In this document: positions 57,552 to 64,000 of the stretch, one piece after another
Numbering within the stretch: position 1 is the stretch's first letter
Layout of the letters: every line of letters starts with the position of its first letter
Origin: Ignelater luminosus
Taxonomy: Eukaryota; Arthropoda; Insecta; Coleoptera; Elateridae
Assembly (NCBI GenBank): GCA_011009095.1
Contig: VTPC01090587.1
Location: forward strand, 1,013,325-1,077,324
Direction: 5' to 3'
Length of the DNA: 64,000 nucleotides
Program-made: the position numbers and the translations under genes
Notes under the pieces: model-generated
Told to the model about the DNA's origin: nothing
The model's database searches: none
The model's input: the letters and a program-made list of their open reading frames with translations, nothing else

Positions 57552-58743
57552 TCATAATAATTCGGCAAAGTACTTCACTATTGTTTGTCTCATAGCATGA
57601 CGTGCCTGTTCTATAATTCCTGCCCCTTGATGTTCTTGGTCTTGATCATTTTCCACATCAATGTCATTTCCATCATTTGGTAATACATCTTGGTTATTGC
57701 AAGCCAAATTATGTACCACTGCACTTGCTACTATAATGGCTTGGGTTAAGGCTAAATGAGTCCGAATACCCATTGATAAAATTGGAAAACGTCGTTTCCA
57801 TATTCCAAATGTTCTTTCAACTACATTTCGAGGTCATATCTGAGATTCGTTATACAGTCTTTGGGCATCTGTTTGTGGATTATCAAATGGTGTTAATAAG
57901 TAAGGACGCAATTGGTAGCCACTGTCCCCTAGTAAAATAAAGTTTATTTGGCCAGTTTCAAAATGCGTTCTTATACCTGAGTTATTAAAAATATAACTAT
58001 CGTGAGCAGCTCCTGGCCATCGCAAAACAATATCAATTATGCAATTGTTTGCATCACTTATAACCTGAACATTCAAAGAAAAATACCCTTTTCGGTTGCA
58101 GAAATTTTCACCAACATCTCCACCTACAACATTTTGGATAGTTAGTAATCACTCTTTATGATTCATTTAAACTGACCTGGTGATTGTATTTTTACATGGG
58201 TACAATCTATTGCCTCAATCACTCTTGGAAATCTTGCTATTCTAGAGAACTCTAGAACTGCAATTTGTGGAAATTTAATATACCGATCGCGAAGATTTGC
58301 TATTGCATATACAACACGTTTAATGATCTTTCCACATGTTGATTTGCTTATACCACCAAAATCAGCTACATTAATGTAGAAATTACCTGATGCAAGTAAT
58401 TTTAATGTCAATAATAGCTGCTGTAATGGAGGTATAGGACTATTTCTAAAATTAAAATATTACATGATTATTACTATCTGTATAATTTGCCTAATTGCTT
58501 TATTACTTACTTATCTGTAGGATGGGAAATATCTGTCTCAATCTCATTTAAAAAATTTTGCACAGTCACTTTAGATATCCTAAATCTTTGGATAAATTCT
58601 TTGTCATCCCAGGTTTCCCAGTTATTTATCTTGGGTCTCACAGTATAATCCTTTCGATCACGATTTATGATGTTAATGACGTTGTATATATCTTGATCTA
58701 TCATAAAATCAAGTTCTTCATTAAAGATATCATGCATCATCAT
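57552..58743 (-). pseudogene. HARBI1-like transposase with one premature stop
   Basis: Three exons joined by GT-AG introns: 58511-58743, 58177-58445 and 57552-58123, 358 codons in all. Exon 1 starts MMMHDIFNEELDF and contains FIQRFRISKVTVQNFL; exon 2 has the helix-turn-helix DFGGISKSTCGKII and the first catalytic Asp in VIEAIDCTHVKI. Exon 3 has NRKGYFSLNVQV, WPGAAHDSYIF, LLGDSGYQLRPYLLTPF (second catalytic Asp block) and VVERTFGIWKRRFPIL with the catalytic Glu. The only break seen is a TGA at 57838-57840 (SQI, stop, PRNVVERT), where relatives have a coding residue. One base change from intact, so this copy is young. The enzyme cuts and joins DNA at TWA sites. Confidence 0.9.
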
Positions 58744-58977
58744 GGTTTAAATGTAATTTATTTATATTGGCATTTCATCCAAAACAAAACAGATTTGTAG
58801 GTTATCTACTCGATAACTGTTTACTGGCTAGTTCAAGTAGCCTTTAAAGTTATAGACCACTTAACTACATTTGTCAGAAGGATAAGCGTTATTGGCAGAT
58901 GAAAAGACAGTTTTGTTAGTTATCGACTACATAAATTTATAGACAACTTTATAGAGAGGTGAAAAAAGCGGCCCTAA

Positions 58978-59684
58978 GAGTGATATTTATTATTATACAA
59001 TCTACTATTACTGTAATTGTATTTTATAATAAATTATAGATTTTATTAGATTTTGGATTCTAGCATCCGACTCCCCATTCTTATGGTTTTACATTCCGCT
59101 AATTTTTGGAAGAATAGCCTGCAGGTAGGGTGATCTGTTCTAACAATCTTAATGTACTTACCTTTAAGATTTACTAATTGTTAAATCTACATTTTTTTCT
59201 CTTAATGAATCAGAGACAATTAACCTATTAACATTGTTATAAATAAGTATTATTAAAGTTTTCTTTATTTGCTACTTAACAGTACTATCGTAGTAGATAA
59301 TTTTACGGCCTGAATTATTTAAAAGCTTTTGGTTGCATCTAATAGATCCTTGTATTTAGAAGCTGTATGGTTTATTATAAAAGATCAAATTATTACTTTT
59401 TACTACAGCATTAGGTATTTGAATTTCCAGTGTGATAAAATCAGAATACTAGGTACATAGAAATATATCTTCATTCATAACTCTTTTGTTAATTTGTTTC
59501 ATAACCTAATAAGAAAAAACATTGACAACTGACATTACCTAGGTATTTACACCTTTTAAATATCAGAAAGTGTATAAATATATTTTGAAGGACAGCAATG
59601 ATAAAGGCTTCAAATCGGATAACTCAACTGAACATCAGTGATTTATGTATTTATCATACAATTATGTATTAAACACCCAGAATA
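58978..59684. other. No gene recognised
   Basis: AT-rich DNA between two transposons. Confidence 0.4.
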
Positions 59685-60590
59685 CAGTGTGTCCACATTT
59701 TGATGCTCACTATTGGGATCTCGGAAATTGTAAGAGATACGAAGTCGGTTAAATTAGAAAAGATTTGGCTATTTTGCAGATCAGTTTACTTATGCTTTTG
59801 TTTTTTCAAAAAAGTCCACGGCTTACTAGATATTAGCTAAAAACGAAATTCTTATTTTTTTTAAAAGTGAAATATCTCAGGAACAAGCAAAGATAGAAAA
59901 GAACAGCAAAGAGGGTGTTTTAGAGAATTTACTCCGAAACGCAGAAGAATTATTTTCGCAATTGTCTTTTGTTTTATTTCGGCGGTGAAACGTAAATCCA
60001 AATTTTTTCTAATGGAACGCCTACTTGATTTCCATATTACTGAACTGCACGCCTTAAATGCTCTTCAGTGATACATGGTTTGACATAGCTATTCTTTTGT
60101 TTAACCGAGTTATGAAGTGAAAATCATTTTTCATCATAGTGCCCCATGAAATCTAACACACAAAGTCGTGGAGTTTTATCAAAGAAATTCATTTGTTATG
60201 CAAAAATTGCTAAAACAAAATAAATACGCTTTTATGGGGCATTAGCTGCTTATTTGATGCTATCTATGAATGCTCAGTAAAGTATCCAAAAAGAGTCTTT
60301 TGTTTTGTTTTAGCAATTATTACATAACAAATGTAATTTATCTGACAAAAATTAATGATTTTCATATGTTTAAAGCCATGGCACACTAAGTGGGAAATGC
60401 TTTTTATTTAAAAAAAAATAAAATAATTTTGTTTTTACCAAATATCTAGTAAGCCGCGAACTTTTTTGAAAAAACAAAAGCATAAGTAAACTGATCTCCA
60501 AAATAGCCAAATCTTTTCTAATTTAACCGACTTCGTATCTCTTACAATTTCCGAGATTCCAATAGTGAGCATCGAAATGTGGACACACTG
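59685..60590. mobile_element. 906-bp mariner-type foldback element, TA duplication
   Basis: The ends CAGTGTGTCCACATTTTGAT and (complement) CAGTGTGTCCACATTTCGAT are inverted, with TA on both sides (59683-59684 and 60591-60592). The inverted similarity runs through most of the element, so the arms are several hundred bases long. No coding region. It is a distant relative of the element at 61659. Confidence 0.9.
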
Positions 60591-61658
60591 TATAATACTT
60601 TATGTAATTTATTACACATACACAACTGTGATACGAATCAAGATAAAGCATTACTTCCAAACAAATATATTGTATAATGAAATGACATAAGAATTTAGAT
60701 TAGAAATTGGAATAATATGCTAATATTGTGGTTATTAGTAAGAACAACTTATTCCTATTTATTGTATAAATAACAAAATTGTTGTAAAGCAGACTAGCTA
60801 CTTAAACAACACACACAATAAATTTGGTCTCTGATTTAATACCTTAATAAGAAAAAAGAGACTTTTTAAATTTCTTTCTTGTAAAAGCATTAATTGCAGG
60901 AACATGCAGGTAACAGCAATTACCCTTGTACAATATAGTAACTGATTCTTGTCTACTTCTTATTGTTGTGATCTTCACTTATACGCAATTCCGGTATGCA
61001 GTTGGTGGCTGTAACACTAAAAAGCATTCACAATAAAGTGAATAAAACTAAAAATGTAATAATATTGTTTTATTTAGTATTGTGTAATTTAGAATGATGT
61101 ATGACATTTAAGAATTTATTAATTGTAACTGAAATATTAAGAGAACATAACCTAGAATTGTCAATTTGACAATCTGCAGGCAGCCAACCTTAATGATGGG
61201 CAAAACAATACATTCTGAAAATTACCATATGGATACAAATTGCTGTATCGAGAAAATAGAAACGTAATTTTTTTATTATTTATTAGTAAACAATCTTGGT
61301 ATTCCTTGTTTTTATTTTTTATATTGATATTTTTTCCTGTTTTGTTGTCAATAATTAGTCTTTTAAAAATAAAGCTCGATTTCGTTGCAGTTAGAAACAT
61401 GTAAACTTTTATTACTCCCCCTTCCTTCCCAAACTGTACTGACATGGTTTTGCACATCACTAACCAATCTAAAACTGGCATTTTTCAAATCAAAATGTTT
61501 CTACTGGATTATGAAACAATACGAAATTGTCAATTAAATAAATAATTTTTGCAGGTTGGTGAAAAAATATTGTATACACCATCAGACTAAAGTTCGTTAA
61601 TCCCTCAACTAAACTTGCAATCTCGAGATTAACATCTCACTTTACTCCCCTTGGTATA
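60591..61658. other. No gene recognised
   Basis: AT-rich spacer between the two related foldback elements. Confidence 0.4.
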
Positions 61659-62271
61659 CAGTGTGTCCAAGATAAGGATGCACAGCATGGGGATCTTGGA
61701 AACGGTAAGCGATACAGGGTCGGTTAAATGGGATGAAAGTTGGCTATTTATAGGACCTTTTTGTTGGCGTTTACAAAATCTAGATATCGTGAATATTTTC
61801 AGAGATATTAAAAAAAAAGTAGATTTCTCGATTTTTGTTATTATTTTTTTCTTTTATTTATTTGAAGAGACTCTATCATAGTTACATCATTAAAATCATG
61901 ACAACAAGAGACAACAATTGAAAATTGTTTTTCCGCCTATTTAAAAAAATGAGGTTGATGATGGTTACTCGAAACCGAAACGTTGTACAAGAATTTTGTT
62001 AGCGTATTTTAATAGAGAACAAAAAGTGGCAATAGAAAGGTGGTTTTAGTTTTCCGATATTTCTTCAAATAAATGAAAGAAAAAATAAAAACGAAAATCA
62101 AGAAATCTACTTTTTTTTTTAAAATCTCTGAAACTATCCAAGATATCTAGATTTAGCAAACGCCAACAAAAAGGTCCTATAAATAGCCAACTTTCATCCC
62201 GTTTAACCGATGCTGAATCTCTTACCGTTTCCAAGATCTCCATGCTGTGCATCCTTATCTTGGACACGCTG
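61659..62271. mobile_element. 613-bp mariner-type foldback element, TA duplication
   Basis: The ends CAGTGTGTCCAAGATAAGGA and (complement) CAGCGTGTCCAAGATAAGGA are inverted, with TA duplications (61657-61658 and 62272-62273). Arms of about 220 bp surround a short spacer. Open frames on both strands at 61651-61881 and 62046-62300 are mirror images of the same arm and not genes. Confidence 0.9.
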
Positions 62272-62273
62272 TA

Positions 62274-64000
62274 TATAGGCATTAGGTAAGTTTGATCCAA
62301 TCGACTTTATTTGATCCCAAGAATCTGTGATAGCTCTATGTCCACAGTTTTGGGACTCCCTGTATTTATAATGCCCATGTGCATTTGTAACAGAAATTCT
62401 ATGCTATAATTTTGATTTGGCAAATTTAAACTAAATAACAAGATTAGAAAGAATAAGATATACTATTATGACTTTCATAACTGCCCCGAGTGAGCAAAAA
62501 GCAAAAGAAAGCCACATCATGTTCCAACTGGTCCTAACTCTTAAACAATGTTGAAGATTTTTTATGTTATAGTTTTGTCTTTAGTTAAACATAGAAATAC
62601 AAACAAAACAAAAAAGGGCACCATATTTATTAATTTCTTAATTAGCAGCTTGAACATAAGGACAGCAGCATTTTTACATATTTCAGTTACTTTCAGGGTT
62701 GTCAAGTTTGTTACTGATTTAATCTAAGCCATACGTAAAGTTACTAAATAACGATGTCATCCCAAATGGGTAAAAATTGGACTTTATTTAGAGACTCGGA
62801 AATTTTTAATGCTAATGCATCTTTTGGTTGGACAAACTAGTAAACATTTACACTGTGATGTAGAACGTTTCAATATTGAATATACGTACTTCAAATTCAA
62901 TTCAAAAAGAAAACACTTGAAATTTAGGAATGAGGTATTTATTACTACAAAGTTAAATACAGATTAAGTCTTCAGGATTATGTTTTAACATTTTTAATTT
63001 AAAAAATCAATATTCCTTGGGCAAACTTTAAATTCAATAATAATACACTTTAAAATAATTTGAGTTTGAAGGTGATCGGAAGTGGAAAGGGGAGAAGACA
63101 ATGCCTGCTCTACAATAATAAGGAGGAAATTTTTGCCCTACCAGAAATTTATCCAAGCTTTTGCTTCTGGTTGCAGCCGTGCTTGAAATGTCAGTGAATT
63201 TGCATTTAGAGGTTATAATTTATTTATGAATGTGATGTTTTCCATATGACTTAGTTAAATGACAGTGTCAAAATTAACAAAAGGGTGTAATGTCAAAGTT
63301 ATGACATGAGGAATTAAGATGGACAGTTGAACATGATTTTTTTGCAGTCTTTCAAACTATTTAGTACTTACACTTCAAGTTCTACTATTTACAAAGTCCA
63401 ATTTCTGTTATTAATTTGTTACATTCCTATGAAGGTATTTGCAAACAAGGTTTTAAAAGTCCGGTTATTTCTGACGTTGTCATATATACACCGTTCAACA
63501 ACTTAAATATAACAAAAAATATATGTTTACAATTTGTTTCTCTTAATGGTACACAGTTGATGGAATTTTGCAAGAACCTTCTTATTTTTCTGCATGTATA
63601 CTAAATTCTATGCATGACCTCTGAATACAAAACGTCATATGTAGTTTCGTTGATTTTCATCAATCTAACATTAACCTACATCTTTAAATGTCAGTTAGTC
63701 ATGATATTTTTTTGCCGATCACTATTATTTGACAGCATTCTCAGTATTTTGGAGTGCGCGAGTTGCAAAACTGTGTCCAGTTTTCACTTATTGTCAATGT
63801 TGTCGCAGCCCAAATCTTCAAGATTTTAACATCTAATTACATAACCTAATGACGTTTTGTGCCTGACATTGTCATAGTACATACAGACTGAAATAGTCTA
63901 GAACAGATTATACACTGTTAAAACAATATAGAAAATCACTTCTACTATATGCAGAATTTAAGTAGCGTTTTTATTAATGAAATATTTAACAGAATAATTT
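62274..64000. other. No gene recognised
   Basis: AT-rich DNA to the window edge. The missing first exon of 14-3-3 epsilon was sought here on the minus strand and not found. Confidence 0.4.

Larger units (their letters stand above)
55540..58974. mobile_element. Nearly intact PIF/Harbinger element
   Basis: Termini GGGCCGGTTTTTTCACCTCT and (complement) GGGCCGCTTTTTTCACCTCT are inverted, and the 3-bp duplication TAA flanks them (55537-55539 and 58975-58977), which is the Harbinger signature. The 3435-bp body carries two convergent genes: a Myb/SANT-like protein on plus and a HARBI1-like nuclease on minus. Confidence 0.95.

Noticed and set aside
61651..62300. Open frames on both strands encoding very similar peptides (SVSKIRMHSM...)
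   Set aside because: They are the two arms of the foldback element at 61659-62271 read in mirror image, running across the TA boundary.
1..64000. CRISPR array, tRNA or rRNA genes
   Set aside because: No regularly spaced direct repeats and no cloverleaf or rRNA-like conserved sequence were seen; the repeats present are inverted transposon arms.

Overview
This is a stretch of AT-rich animal nuclear DNA, almost certainly from an insect or another arthropod. The evidence is short 55-65 bp introns with GT-AG borders, three recognisable conserved animal genes, and a dense load of arthropod-type DNA transposons. I cannot name the order or species from sequence alone. No tRNA, rRNA or CRISPR structure was seen.

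Host genes. (1) A small plus-strand gene at 5156-5383 encodes a Dpy-30-type protein of 75 residues. (2) A complete six-exon minus-strand gene at 26356-30946 encodes signal peptide peptidase-like 3 (SPPL3), 376 residues, with the YD, GLGD and PAL motifs intact. (3) The minus-strand 14-3-3 epsilon gene runs from the tail exon at 36608-36699, across a 17-kb intron, to the main coding exon at 53721-54371. Its first coding exon was not found and is probably beyond the right edge. These genes are independently transcribed; nothing suggests operon-like organisation.

Mobile DNA fills most of the rest. Bases 1-2665 are a GC-rich, internally deleted non-LTR retrotransposon relic on the minus strand. 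Bases 3200-3604 and 12848-15016 hold copies of a repeat family with CCAATTCACAC termini, one copy interrupted by an 838-bp non-autonomous hAT element. A decayed DUF4371-type hAT transposase lies at 10348-12152. At 21406-23395 is a decayed element carrying a protein family I know only as an unclassified multi-copy arthropod family; its inverted termini and 8-bp target duplication point to the hAT superfamily. SPPL3 intron 3 carries an intact 1305-bp mariner-like element (27438-28742). A copy of the same length and identical protein sits inverted inside a hAT element (40796-44787), which itself lies in the 14-3-3 epsilon intron. That intron also holds a relic hAT C-terminus, a mariner C-terminal relic and several foldback repeats. 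Beyond 54371 lie a nearly intact PIF/Harbinger element with two genes (55540-58974) and two related mariner-type foldback elements (59685-60590 and 61659-62271).

The best candidates for something new are the 21406-23395 element, the two apparently identical mariner-like copies (one disrupting a hAT gene whose reading frame is continuous across the empty site), and a pair of crossing inverted repeats at 12848-15016. All alignments were done by eye, so arm boundaries of diverged repeats are approximate.
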